Assembly: GCF_000750635.1 (NCBI RefSeq)
Contig: NZ_CCDM010000006.1
Location: 310,001 to 374,000, forward strand
DNA length: 64,000 bases
Source of the DNA: Oceanobacillus jeddahensis
Lineage (GTDB): Bacteria > Bacillota > Bacilli > Bacillales > Amphibacillaceae
Direction: 5' to 3'
This document shows positions 23,661-32,158 of this stretch, in pieces; the first letter of the stretch is position 1; the number at the start of each line of letters is the position of its first letter. A program made the position numbers and the translations under genes. The notes beneath the pieces are model-generated. The model did no database searches, was not told the DNA's origin, and saw only the letters and a list, made by a program, of their open reading frames with translations.

Positions 23661-25223
23661 TTATATAAATTTTATCGTGCAGGTCCGCTGATAAAAATAC
23701 ATAGCTAGACCGAGCAATAGAATGCAAAGTGCCAGATAAATCACAAACAACGGGAGCATCTGAAATAAAATAAGTCCTAGCGGCACGATCATCAATGTCA
23801 TCCCGGTAAATGCTGCTATCAAAACAGGCGGGCTTTGTTTAACAATATACATATCGTTTTTCCAGCTGAAATGTGGATAGAAATAATTCAGCATCAATCC
23901 AAATGTCGTGATAAAAGCGGAATAGCTTACTGGAATAAGGATGGCCCAGATCAGCTGCTCTATCGTTGGGGATAAACGGATGATATAAGCTAGGATGCTA
24001 ATAGCAAAACCAATAAAATGCAGGGAAAAGGTACAGGCTAATTTAGCATGGACCACCCTTTTTTGCTCAATCGGCAGTGTTTTTAAAATCCAGACTTTAT
24101 TCCCTTCCATGGATAGTGCAGCAGCTGCCGGATTACTGATTAACAGCATTGCTGCAACAACCATGGGAAATAGATTGGCAACGGTTTCTATAGAAACAGG
24201 AAGCGGAATAATCTTTGTTAATTTTTCAAATCCAAACAGAAGTAATGCCATACTAATAAAAACTAACAGCACGGTGCCTAATATCGAGTTCAGCAAGTAG
24301 TTGTAAGAGCTGAATAAAGCAGTTATTTCCTTTTTCCATAAAGCAACGAAGATACGTCGCTGTTTGATCGTTCGCGGTTTCATATGGTTGGTGCTTTTTA
24401 AAGCGAGAAGGCGCAGGTTCAATCTGCGATAGTATCTGCTGCCGAAAAAGGTAAGCACTAAAAACAATAAACCGCTGATAAAGAGAAAAGTTAGAATAGA
24501 AAAGCTGTCTGCAATGCTGTTAAATTGAAATAAGACAGAAGGCAGATACATAGTTGTCATCTGACTATATACAACGGTTCCGATATCTTGCATGCTATCT
24601 GTTTGGTTAGATTGCGTCATGATAAAATAGCTGAAAGCACTTAATAGACACAGAGATAAACAGACAGCAATCAGATTCATTTGCCGAAAATAAGCCGCCA
24701 TTCGATAAACGAGACTTCCAAAAATGACACCGATACAAATTGGAATCACAGGGGCAACCAGCGCTGTGATGCAAAACAGGATAATTAAAATCAGCGAGAC
24801 AAGAGCATTTGTGGCCCAGACGAATAAAACAGGCAGGCTGAATAACAGACCAATCAGTAAATTGAAAAAATAGAGGTGAAGCAGCTTGCTGATAAAAATT
24901 TCTTTTTCACTGACGGGATAAGCAGCCAGCTGTTCAAAATCGCTGCTGCCAAAGATTGTTCCATTCGCTCGTAACAACGATAAGAAAACCATCATGATGC
25001 TGGAAACAGAAAGCATGTATCCCGGAATCATAGCTGTCTGGCCAAGACTGACCAATGTTTTGGCTGTCAGTATATTATAAGTAAGCAGAAGTATTCCCAT
25101 AAGAAGCAGAACAACAGCCGTTATTTTTCCTCCATTTCCTTGCTTACCGGAACGAAATAAATCATGGAGATGAATGCTGTTGGCAAGGTCATTTTTAAAT
25201 AATATCCATATTTTTTGATTCAT
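23661..25223 (-). CDS. ABC-2 type exporter permease (YthQ-like)
   Basis: 520 residues with about twelve membrane segments in two sets. It partners the ATPase whose gene overlaps its start by 29 bases. It resembles the large YthQ/EcsB-type permeases of Bacillaceae ABC exporters of unknown substrate. Hydrophilic loop at about 270-300 (MKPRTIKQRRIFVALWKKE). The operon appears to run TetR, ATPase, permease, DUF1648 protein on the minus strand. Confidence 0.8.
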   Translation of the reverse strand: MNQKIWILFKNDLANSIHLHDLFRSGKQGNGGKITAVVLLLMGILLLTYNILTAKTLVSLGQTAMIPGYMLSVSSIMMVFLSLLRANGTIFGSSDFEQLAAYPVSEKEIFISKLLHLYFFNLLIGLLFSLPVLFVWATNALVSLILIILFCITALVAPVIPICIGVIFGSLVYRMAAYFRQMNLIAVCLSLCLLSAFSYFIMTQSNQTDSMQDIGTVVYSQMTTMYLPSVLFQFNSIADSFSILTFLFISGLLFLVLTFFGSRYYRRLNLRLLALKSTNHMKPRTIKQRRIFVALWKKEITALFSSYNYLLNSILGTVLLVFISMALLLFGFEKLTKIIPLPVSIETVANLFPMVVAAMLLISNPAAAALSMEGNKVWILKTLPIEQKRVVHAKLACTFSLHFIGFAISILAYIIRLSPTIEQLIWAILIPVSYSAFITTFGLMLNYFYPHFSWKNDMYIVKQSPPVLIAAFTGMTLMIVPLGLILFQMLPLFVIYLALCILLLGLAMYFYQRTCTIKFI

Positions 25224-25926
25224 TGCGAACCTCCAGGAAAATGTCTTCTAAGGTTTTTGAGCCGGCAACCTCTTCCATTAAGCCGTTTTTGACAAGCTTT
25301 CCTTTATGAATAATGGCTACCTTATTACAAAGCTTCTGGGCAACTTCTAAGACGTGCGTAGAAAAGAACACGGCACCGCCATTATCTGCATGCTTCTGCA
25401 TCAGTTTTTTTAATTGAAAGGAAGCAGTTGGATCCAGGCCGACAAATGGTTCATCCAAGATAAATAGGGATGGCTGAGGTACCAGAGCAGCAATGACTGC
25501 AATCCGCTGTTTCATTCCATGAGAGTAGGAAGCGATGCTGTGATGGAGCTTGCCAGTCATTTCGAACAGGCTGCTGTATTTTTCGATGGATGATTCTCTT
25601 TCAGAAAGAGAAACCTCAAAAATATCCGCTATAAAGTTGATATACTGCATGCCGGTTAAATGCTCATAAAGGTCTGGGGTATCTGGGATATAAGCCATTC
25701 TTTTCTTACAAAGAACAGGATCGTTTTTCATGGAGTAACCATCAATCGAGATTTCTCCCTCATTAAATGGATGAATACCAACAATTGATTTGATCATCGT
25801 GGATTTTCCTGCTCCATTCGCTCCAATAAATCCGTAAATATCGCCGCTTTGAACGTGAAGGTTAATATCTGTAATTGCCTTTGTACCGTCTTCGTATATT
25901 TTTGAAACATGATTTGCTTTTAACAT
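25195..25926 (-). CDS. ABC transporter ATP-binding protein (YthP-like)
   Basis: 243 residues. Walker A GANGAGKST (about 35-43), Q-loop region, signature SHGMKQR (degenerate LSGGQ), Walker B LFILDEPFVGLDP and switch His in FFSTHVLE. One nucleotide-binding domain serving the 520-residue permease. Ribosome site AGGAGG just before the ATG. An inverted repeat TGACA-AAA-TGTCA lies 15 bases upstream, matching one in front of the TetR gene, so the operon is probably repressed by that regulator. Confidence 0.92.
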   Translation of the reverse strand: MLKANHVSKIYEDGTKAITDINLHVQSGDIYGFIGANGAGKSTMIKSIVGIHPFNEGEISIDGYSMKNDPVLCKKRMAYIPDTPDLYEHLTGMQYINFIADIFEVSLSERESSIEKYSSLFEMTGKLHHSIASYSHGMKQRIAVIAALVPQPSLFILDEPFVGLDPTASFQLKKLMQKHADNGGAVFFSTHVLEVAQKLCNKVAIIHKGKLVKNGLMEEVAGSKTLEDIFLEVRNESKNMDII

Positions 25927-25940
25927 AAATTCCCTCCTAT

Positions 25941-25953
25941 TGACAAAATGTCA
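25941..25953. promoter_or_regulatory. TetR operator candidate in front of the ABC genes
   Basis: TGACAAAATGTCA, a 5-bp dyad with flanks (TATTGACA..TGTCAGTCG) that recur in inverse orientation at 26.65 kb. Confidence 0.6.
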
Positions 25954-25994
25954 GTCGTAGTGATAAAAGAAACCAATGAAGTAAGGTACATTGG

Positions 25995-26615
25995 TTACCA
26001 ATTTAAAATCGATTCTTCAATCCCCAGCGTTTTTGCTAAAACTCCCTTAAAAGCTTCTAGGTAAATTTCCATTTCTTCTACAGCTAATTTTTTTAGCTTG
26101 AGGTCATTTGAAACAAAAACATATCCTGTTACTAAAAAATGAGCAGTTTCATAAGGGTAAGCTACTTGAAAAACATTCTGCTCTTTTCCTTCCACTATCA
26201 CTTTTGTAAATAAAGGAAGCAGATTTTCAATAAATTTATGATAAAAACGGTCCATCATATATCTGTTTTCTTCCAGCTGAACAGTTTCCTGCAAAGTAAC
26301 TTTCTCCTCTGTAACCGAATCTTCTTGAATAATCGTTGTTTGTAAAAACTGTTTTAACTTCTCTATTGGGCTCAATGAAGTATCGTTAACGATTATTTCC
26401 ATCTGCAGGATAAGTGGCTTAACAGATTTTTCAACCAGGATATAAAGAATTTCTTCTTTATTTTTAAAGTGATAATAAAGCAGTCCTCGTGAAATTCCTA
26501 CTTGGTTGATAATATCCTGTGTAGTTGTCTGCAAGTAGCCTTTTTCTGTAAACAGCTTCATCGAAGCATCAAGGATTTCAGCTTTTCGAACTTCAGGTAA
26601 TTTCACATCTCTCAT
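25995..26615 (-). CDS. TetR family regulator of the ABC exporter
   Basis: 206 residues. Helix-turn-helix at about 28-50 (TTQDIINQVGISRGLLYYHF) and an alpha-helical ligand domain. The gene lies 69 bases upstream of the ABC genes in the same direction. Identical dyads in front of both units make it the likely repressor of the exporter and of itself. Ribosome site AAAGGAGG seven bases before the ATG. The ligand is unknown, presumably a toxic compound or peptide exported by the ABC pair. Confidence 0.87.
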   Translation of the reverse strand: MRDVKLPEVRKAEILDASMKLFTEKGYLQTTTQDIINQVGISRGLLYYHFKNKEEILYILVEKSVKPLILQMEIIVNDTSLSPIEKLKQFLQTTIIQEDSVTEEKVTLQETVQLEENRYMMDRFYHKFIENLLPLFTKVIVEGKEQNVFQVAYPYETAHFLVTGYVFVSNDLKLKKLAVEEMEIYLEAFKGVLAKTLGIEESILNW

Positions 26616-26635
26616 GTTATATACCTCCTTTGAGG

Positions 26636-26675
26636 ATAGTATATACAGACGACTGACAAAATGTCAATATAGTGA
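26636..26675 (-). promoter_or_regulatory. TetR gene promoter with overlapping operator
   Basis: On the minus strand TTGACA, 18 bases, TATACT. The -35 box lies inside the dyad TGACAAAATGTCA at 26654-26666, so a bound repressor would block the polymerase. Confidence 0.65.
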
Positions 26676-26789
26676 TGTTAAATATTTAATAGCCAACTGC
26701 TTTCATGTCATTGATTCAACTGATTTTGATACATTTATTAGGTATACGTAATAACTTGTAGTCTGTAAGTATAGTTTTTAAAAATTATC

Positions 26790-26853
26790 TTGACAAGATC
26801 ATCTTTTTAATCAATAATGATAATCGTTATCAATGATAATGATTATCATTATC
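26790..26853 (+). promoter_or_regulatory. Fur-controlled promoter of the siderophore operon
   Basis: TTGACA (26790-26795), 17 bases, AATAAT. The -10 region is covered by two overlapping Fur boxes: ATGATAATCGTTATCAT (26817-26834, approximate) and GATAATGATTATCATTATC (26835-26853), the latter one change from the 19-bp Fur consensus. Iron-starvation induction is a firm prediction. Confidence 0.9.
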
Positions 26854-26887
26854 AAAAATAAAATGTCATAAAAAAGGAGGAGAGCCA

Positions 26888-27724
26888 ATGAAAGCAATCG
26901 AAATAAACGAAATTGATGTCGGCTATGCGAATGAGTTAATTATCAAAGACCTTAGCATTTCGATCCCGGCCAATAAAATCACGACGATTATCGGTCCAAA
27001 CGGCTGTGGGAAATCAACACTCATCAAAACGATTGCCCGCATTTTAAGTTTGAAAAGTGGTGCAGTGTTTTTAGAAGGCGAGGCAATTCATAAGGTTGAT
27101 ACAAAAGAGATTGCAAAACGCATGGCTATCCTGCCTCAAACTGCCGAAGCGCCTGGCGGATTGACCGTATATGAATTAATTTCTTATGGCCGGTTTCCTT
27201 ATAAAAAAGGGATGGGCTCTCTAAGGAAGGAAGATTACGAATACATTGACTGGGCAATTGAGGTGACAGGATTAGCGGAAGTTCAGGAGCGGGCAATCAG
27301 TGCTTTATCCGGCGGTCAGAGACAGCGGGTGTGGATTGCAATGGCTTTAGCGCAGGGGACAGAAATTCTTGTGCTGGATGAACCGACTACTTATTTAGAT
27401 CTGGCACATCAATTAGACATTTTACTCTTATTGGAGCGCCTTAATAAAGAAGAAGGACGTACCATTATTATGGTTCTGCATGATTTAAACCATGCTTCCC
27501 GCTTCTCGCATTATATGATTGCGATGCGTGATGGAGAGGTTCTAACCGATGGAACACCAGAGGATGTGATGACCTGTGGTAATCTGCAGCAGGTTTTTCA
27601 AATTGATGCACATCTAGCAAGGTGTCCGCATAGTGCGAATCCGATTTGCTTATCGTATCAGTTATGTCAGGCGGAATCTGCATGCGCTTCATCTAAACCA
27701 TACCATCAAAAGGTCTCAGGTTAA
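26888..27724 (+). CDS. Iron-siderophore ABC transporter ATP-binding protein (FecE/FhuC type)
   Basis: 278 residues. Walker A GPNGCGKST (about 37-45), signature LSGGQRQR (about 140-147), Walker B ILVLDEPTTYLDL and switch His in MVLHDLNHA. First gene of the Fur-controlled operon. The C-terminal tail is unusual: where relatives have a D-P-x-x-G-x-P motif it reads ARCPHSANPIC and goes on to four cysteines in about 25 residues. GGAGGAG just before the ATG is the ribosome site. Confidence 0.93.
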   Translation: MKAIEINEIDVGYANELIIKDLSISIPANKITTIIGPNGCGKSTLIKTIARILSLKSGAVFLEGEAIHKVDTKEIAKRMAILPQTAEAPGGLTVYELISYGRFPYKKGMGSLRKEDYEYIDWAIEVTGLAEVQERAISALSGGQRQRVWIAMALAQGTEILVLDEPTTYLDLAHQLDILLLLERLNKEEGRTIIMVLHDLNHASRFSHYMIAMRDGEVLTDGTPEDVMTCGNLQQVFQIDAHLARCPHSANPICLSYQLCQAESACASSKPYHQKVSG

Positions 27725-27770
27725 GCATTTATGATAAATAGTAAAAGTAAACAATGAAAGGTACTAACCA

Positions 27771-28805
27771 ATGAATGAACTAGAAGATTTAAAAAAAGTC
27801 AAAGAAACCGTGCGGCCTGTCCGGAATGTGCTTATTTTAGCGGCGGGGAGCTTCCTTTTACTATTATCTTTGCTGCTGGCTGTATCCCTTGGCGCTGCGG
27901 ATATGCCATTGAAAACAGTCTGGCAGGCCATATTTCAATTTGATCCGGACTTGCAGCAGCATCAAATTATCAGGGAAATTCGTTTTCCGCGTATTCTTGG
28001 AGCAGCAATTGTCGGCAGCTGTTTTGCTGTATCTGGGGCATTAATGCAAGGGATGACACGTAACCCGCTTGCTGATTCCGGACTGCTTGGATTAAATGCC
28101 GGAGCCGTGTTTATGCTAGCATGCTGTTTTGCATTTTTTCCACATCTGTCATATGTATATATGATTTTATTTTCATTCCTCGGCGCTACACTTGGTGCTG
28201 GAATTGTATATGGCATCGGTTCTTTATCAAAAAATGGCCTGACACCAATCCGTTTAGTGTTGGCTGGTGCAGCAGTCAGTGCCCTTTTAGGAGCATTAAG
28301 TGAAGGAATCGCTCTTTATTATGAAATTGGGCAGGATTTAGCATTCTGGTATGCAGGCGGTATTTCCGGCACAAGCTGGGGCCATTTGCAAATCATTACA
28401 CCTTGGCTGCTGCTGGCAGTTATCGCCGCAGTGATAATATCCCGCTCAATTACATTATTAAGTCTGGGAGAAGAAGTTGCGGTTGGGCTGGGTACGAAAA
28501 CTGGACGCATTAAATTAACTGCTGCCTTGATTATTGTTGTATTAGCTGGTCTGGCTGTTTCTGTCGTCGGCGCGGTGAGTTTTGTGGGATTGATTGTACC
28601 GCATATGGTCCGCTGGCTGTTTGGATACGATTACCGCTGGATTATTCCCGGAACGGTCATTTATGGTGCGTTACTGGTTGTGTTAGCGGATTTAGCAGCA
28701 CGTATCATCAGCCCTCCTCATGAAATGCCGATTGGTGCATTAATTGCCTTATTGGGCGTGCCTTTCTTTTTATACTTGGCAAGAAAGGGTGGGGGAATGG
28801 CATGA
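27771..28805 (+). CDS. Iron-siderophore ABC transporter permease (FecCD family), first
   Basis: 344 residues with about nine to ten membrane segments. FecCD hallmarks: IREIRFPRILGAAIVGSCFA, GALMQGMTRNPLADSGLLG and near the end VVGAVSFVGLIVPHMVRW. It forms the membrane channel as a heterodimer with the next permease. Its stop overlaps the next start by four bases (ATGA). Confidence 0.95.
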   Translation: MNELEDLKKVKETVRPVRNVLILAAGSFLLLLSLLLAVSLGAADMPLKTVWQAIFQFDPDLQQHQIIREIRFPRILGAAIVGSCFAVSGALMQGMTRNPLADSGLLGLNAGAVFMLACCFAFFPHLSYVYMILFSFLGATLGAGIVYGIGSLSKNGLTPIRLVLAGAAVSALLGALSEGIALYYEIGQDLAFWYAGGISGTSWGHLQIITPWLLLAVIAAVIISRSITLLSLGEEVAVGLGTKTGRIKLTAALIIVVLAGLAVSVVGAVSFVGLIVPHMVRWLFGYDYRWIIPGTVIYGALLVVLADLAARIISPPHEMPIGALIALLGVPFFLYLARKGGGMA

Positions 28806-29836
28806 CATCACAGAAAAACAAACAGTATAGCCAAGTCAGAAAAGCGAGAAGAGCAGGGCTGGTCAGTGTTATCTTAGTCTTTCTGATTATTATCATATTT
28901 TTTATCAGCTTAAATACAGGGAGCATTTACTTAACACCGACAGAGGTTATTTTTACTTTATTTGGACAAGGCACAGAGCAGCAGGCGCTTATTTTATTTG
29001 ATTTTCGCTTGCCGCGTATGATTATTGCTTTACTGGTAGGAATGGGCCTTGCAATCTCAGGAACCGTGCTGCAGGGGATTGTTCGTAACCCTTTGGCAGA
29101 TCCCGGAATTATTGGGATTAATGCTGGAGCAGGTTTATCTATTATGCTTTTTTTATCCTTCTTTGCAGTAACAACAACGATATCTGTCTTTCTGATGCCG
29201 TTTTTAGCTTTCTTTGGAGCAGCAGGTGCTGCCCTTATCATCTACTTGCTTTCTTACAAGCGATCTGAGGGAATTTCGCCGATGAGGCTAGTATTGACAG
29301 GAATTGCAGTTGCAGCCGGTATCAATGCGTTAATGATTGTATTAACACTGCGATTGAACCCGGAAACCTATCAATTTCTAGCAACCTGGCTTGCGGGAAG
29401 CATATGGGGCTCTAATTGGAAGTTTGTTCTAGCATTACTTCCGTGGCTTGTTATCCTGGTACCGTTTGTTTATTCCAAAGCAACGGTTCTGAATATTCTC
29501 CAATTAGGGGAAGAAACGTCCATTGGGTTAGGAGCAAATTTAGAAAAAGAGCGGCGTGTGTTACTGGCTTCCGCTGTCGGTCTTGCAGCAGCGAGTGTTT
29601 CTGTCAGCGGCGGAATTGGATTTATCGGACTCATTGCTCCGCATCTCAGCAGACAGCTGGTTGGAGACAAGCATGAGTATGTGATTCCAGTTTCAGGCTT
29701 GATGGGGGCGTTGTTACTGCTCTTAGCAGATATGATCGGCGGATTCATTAAACAGCCGGAAGTGCCGGCAGGAATTATCGTCGCTGTGATTGGAGCGCCA
29801 TACTTTTTATATTTATTAGCGAGGCTGAAAGATTAA
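28802..29836 (+). CDS. Iron-siderophore ABC transporter permease (FecCD family), second
   Basis: 344 residues, paralogue of the preceding gene product, with the same motifs (DFRLPRMIIALLVGMGLAIS, GTVLQGIVRNPLADPGIIG, GGIGFIGLIAPHLSRQL). The two permeases and the ATPase complete the inner-membrane complex. The ATG overlaps the stop of the first permease gene, so translation is coupled. The binding-protein gene follows after 37 bases. Confidence 0.95.
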   Translation: MTSQKNKQYSQVRKARRAGLVSVILVFLIIIIFFISLNTGSIYLTPTEVIFTLFGQGTEQQALILFDFRLPRMIIALLVGMGLAISGTVLQGIVRNPLADPGIIGINAGAGLSIMLFLSFFAVTTTISVFLMPFLAFFGAAGAALIIYLLSYKRSEGISPMRLVLTGIAVAAGINALMIVLTLRLNPETYQFLATWLAGSIWGSNWKFVLALLPWLVILVPFVYSKATVLNILQLGEETSIGLGANLEKERRVLLASAVGLAAASVSVSGGIGFIGLIAPHLSRQLVGDKHEYVIPVSGLMGALLLLLADMIGGFIKQPEVPAGIIVAVIGAPYFLYLLARLKD

Positions 29837-29873
29837 TAGTTTAAAACAATAAAAATAGAATGAGGGAAAACAA

Positions 29874-30785
29874 ATGAAAAAATTACTATTTCTTTTTGGA
29901 TGTTTACTCTGTCTTGTTATTGCGGGCTGCAGCAATCAGTCAAACGGCAAACAAAATGACGGGAAAGAAGAAGCATCAAATGAAACCGTTACGTATGAAT
30001 CAGAAACAGGTCCGGTGGAAATGCCTGCTGAACCGCAGCGAATTGTTGCACTGTCAAATGGACCGAATGTCTTCGCTTTAGACGGAAATTTAGTAGGGGT
30101 CGATGAATGGACAAAAGCGAGTCCGCTTTTTGAAGAAGAGATGGCAGATATAGAAATAGTTTCGGAAAATGATCCAGAAGGTATTTTGGCGCTGGAACCG
30201 GATTTAATTATCGCTGGATCACATATGGAGAATCTGGATGAGTTAGAAAAGATTGCTCCGACTGTTATTTACACATGGGGAAAGCTGGATTATCTGGAAC
30301 AGCAAATAGAGATTGGCAGACTTCTGAATAAAGAGGAAGAAGCACAGGAATGGGTGGATGACTTCACTAAACGTGCGAAAGCAGTCGGTGACAAGATAAA
30401 GGAAAAGCACAGGGAAGATGTTTCCGTATCTGTATTTGAAACAGATTCTAAAAATTTCGCTGTCTTTGGAGATAATTGGGCCCGCGGGACAGAAATATTA
30501 TACCAGACAATGGAGCTGGAGATGCCTGAAAAAGTACAAGAGGGTGCACTTGCTGACGGTTATTACAACTTATCGCAGGAGACATTGCCAGAATATGCTG
30601 GAGATTTTATCGTTTTAAGCAGTATGGGCGAAGAGAATGAATTTACAAAAAGTGAAACATGGCAGTCAATTCCGGCAGTGGAAAATAATCAGGTAATCGA
30701 AATTGATACACAAGAGGCAAGCTACAGCGACCCGGCAACACTGGAATATTTACTGGACATTTTTGAAGAAGGATTTCTTCAATAA
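29874..30785 (+). CDS. Iron-siderophore binding lipoprotein
   Basis: 303 residues. Lipoprotein signal peptide with lipobox VIAGC (Cys at about 20), an Asn/Lys/Glu-rich linker, then a class III (FepB/FeuA-like) binding fold: RIVALSNGPNVFALDG, PEGILALEPDLIIAGSHM and a single connecting helix. It would deliver the ferric siderophore to the permeases. The esterase gene that follows suggests a tri-ester catecholate such as bacillibactin or enterobactin. Very acidic mature part. Confidence 0.93.
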   Translation: MKKLLFLFGCLLCLVIAGCSNQSNGKQNDGKEEASNETVTYESETGPVEMPAEPQRIVALSNGPNVFALDGNLVGVDEWTKASPLFEEEMADIEIVSENDPEGILALEPDLIIAGSHMENLDELEKIAPTVIYTWGKLDYLEQQIEIGRLLNKEEEAQEWVDDFTKRAKAVGDKIKEKHREDVSVSVFETDSKNFAVFGDNWARGTEILYQTMELEMPEKVQEGALADGYYNLSQETLPEYAGDFIVLSSMGEENEFTKSETWQSIPAVENNQVIEIDTQEASYSDPATLEYLLDIFEEGFLQ

Positions 30786-30823
30786 GAAAGCTTTTCTAAC
30801 TCATCACAGGAGGTAGTCATTCC

Positions 30824-31579
30824 ATGTATCGCAATGAAAGATTTCAGTTTTCTGGAAAGCATCACCCTTATATTATAAATGTTTTCATTCCAGAGCAGCC
30901 AGTTCCAGACAACGGATTTTCTGTGTTGTATATTTTGGATGGAAATGCTTATGGCACGCTTTTCAGTGAAATGATAAAGCTGCAAAGCAGGAGCTCAGAG
31001 AAGACAGGGATCGAGCCGATGCTGTTAGTTAGTATCGAATATGAGGGCGGGGAGCCGTTTCATTCTAATCGGGTATATGATTTTACTCCATCTGCTGCAG
31101 AGGTAGAGCTGCCGGCAAGGCCAGACGGGTCTTCTTGGCCGGAGCATGGCGGAGCAGAGAAATTCATGGATTTTCTAGAAGCCGAATTAATCCCATTTAT
31201 CCATAACAAATATAAAACAAATCAGCAGAAGCAAACAATCTTTGGCCATTCTCTCGGCGGTTTATTTGTTTTATATACATTATTTCAGCGCTCTCGTCTT
31301 TTCAGTCTTTATTTCGCTTGCAGTCCTTCCATATGGTGGAATAAGCAGGCGATTCTATCCTATGAAACAAATATCAATGATAAACATGTCAAGGGAGTGT
31401 TTATTGCTGCAGAGCCTGTGGAAAACAAGCAAATGTATGCAAACGGTCTTGCCATGTATGAAAATCTTTCTGGGTGCAATAAAGATTTAAAAACAGCTTT
31501 TTTTGCACCAGAAAGAGAGAACCATATGTCTATTGTACCTGCTGTGTTTAGCAGGGGGATGCGGTTTTTGCATGGATAA
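30824..31579 (+). CDS. Siderophore esterase (BesA/YbbA/IroE-like alpha/beta hydrolase)
   Basis: 251 residues, no signal peptide, so it acts in the cytoplasm. Esterase D-type fold with nucleophile Ser in FGHSLGGLF and catalytic His near the end in RENHMSIVPAV. The family hydrolyses the trilactone of ferric bacillibactin or enterobactin to release iron. It is last in the operon, as ybbA is after feuABC in B. subtilis. Ribosome site AGGAGG before the ATG. The exact siderophore is inferred; no synthesis genes are in the window. Confidence 0.88.
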   Translation: MYRNERFQFSGKHHPYIINVFIPEQPVPDNGFSVLYILDGNAYGTLFSEMIKLQSRSSEKTGIEPMLLVSIEYEGGEPFHSNRVYDFTPSAAEVELPARPDGSSWPEHGGAEKFMDFLEAELIPFIHNKYKTNQQKQTIFGHSLGGLFVLYTLFQRSRLFSLYFACSPSIWWNKQAILSYETNINDKHVKGVFIAAEPVENKQMYANGLAMYENLSGCNKDLKTAFFAPERENHMSIVPAVFSRGMRFLHG

Positions 31580-31583
31580 AATA

Positions 31584-31617
31584 CAAAAGGAATCTCTTTG
31601 AGGGGATTCCTTTTTTA
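31584..31617 (+). terminator. Terminator of the siderophore operon
   Basis: AAAAGGAATC pairs with GATTCCTTTTTT. Confidence 0.88.
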
Positions 31618-31909
31618 GTGAATAGTCGAGCTTTCCTTAACAATTTATACATAACACGATGTATAGTTCCGAAAGAGCCGATTTAAATCATTCAGTCAAA
31701 GATTATTTTGGTAGTGTACTAGAAGTTAATTCTAGTAAAAATAATGTCCAAGGAATTAACTGGAAAATAAATTTTCATAATTCATAAAAAAATACTTGAT
31801 TCAGATTGACATAATGAATGGATTTTTATAAAGTTAAATTTAACTATCTTTGAAATGTTCTAATTATGAAAAAATAATTTTGTTAAATTAGAAAAATAGG
31901 AGAGGAAAA
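31618..31909. other. AT-rich intergenic region upstream of the DUF3311/SSS pair
   Basis: No gene seen. Contains a small dyad CTAGAA-GTTAA-TTCTAG (about 31718-31734). The promoter of the symporter operon must lie here, but I cannot single one out. Confidence 0.4.
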
Positions 31910-32158
31910 ATGACGCAGAAAAAGGAACCAATTAAAAATTGGAAGATTTGGATTATTTTACTTATTTTACTTATTTTTAGTGTGCCGTGGTATTTACCAA
32001 CAGGATCCTATGAACCATTTATTTTAGGGATACCTTACTGGGCTTGGATTATATTAGGGATTTCTCTCATCATATCTATCGTCTTAACGCTTATTTTAAA
32101 ATATTGCTGGCATATGACGGATGAGGAAGAAATGCGGGAGGAGGAAGAGGAACAATGA
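31910..32158 (+). CDS. DUF3311 membrane protein, partner of the SSS symporter
   Basis: 82 residues with two membrane segments (about 12-30 and 41-63), basic N-terminus and a glutamate-rich end. VPWYLPTGSYEPFILGIPYW is typical of DUF3311 proteins, which nearly always precede a sodium:solute symporter gene and are thought to be a small accessory subunit. The stop overlaps the symporter start by four bases. Ribosome site AGGAGAGG before the ATG. Confidence 0.85.
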   Translation: MTQKKEPIKNWKIWIILLILLIFSVPWYLPTGSYEPFILGIPYWAWIILGISLIISIVLTLILKYCWHMTDEEEMREEEEEQ

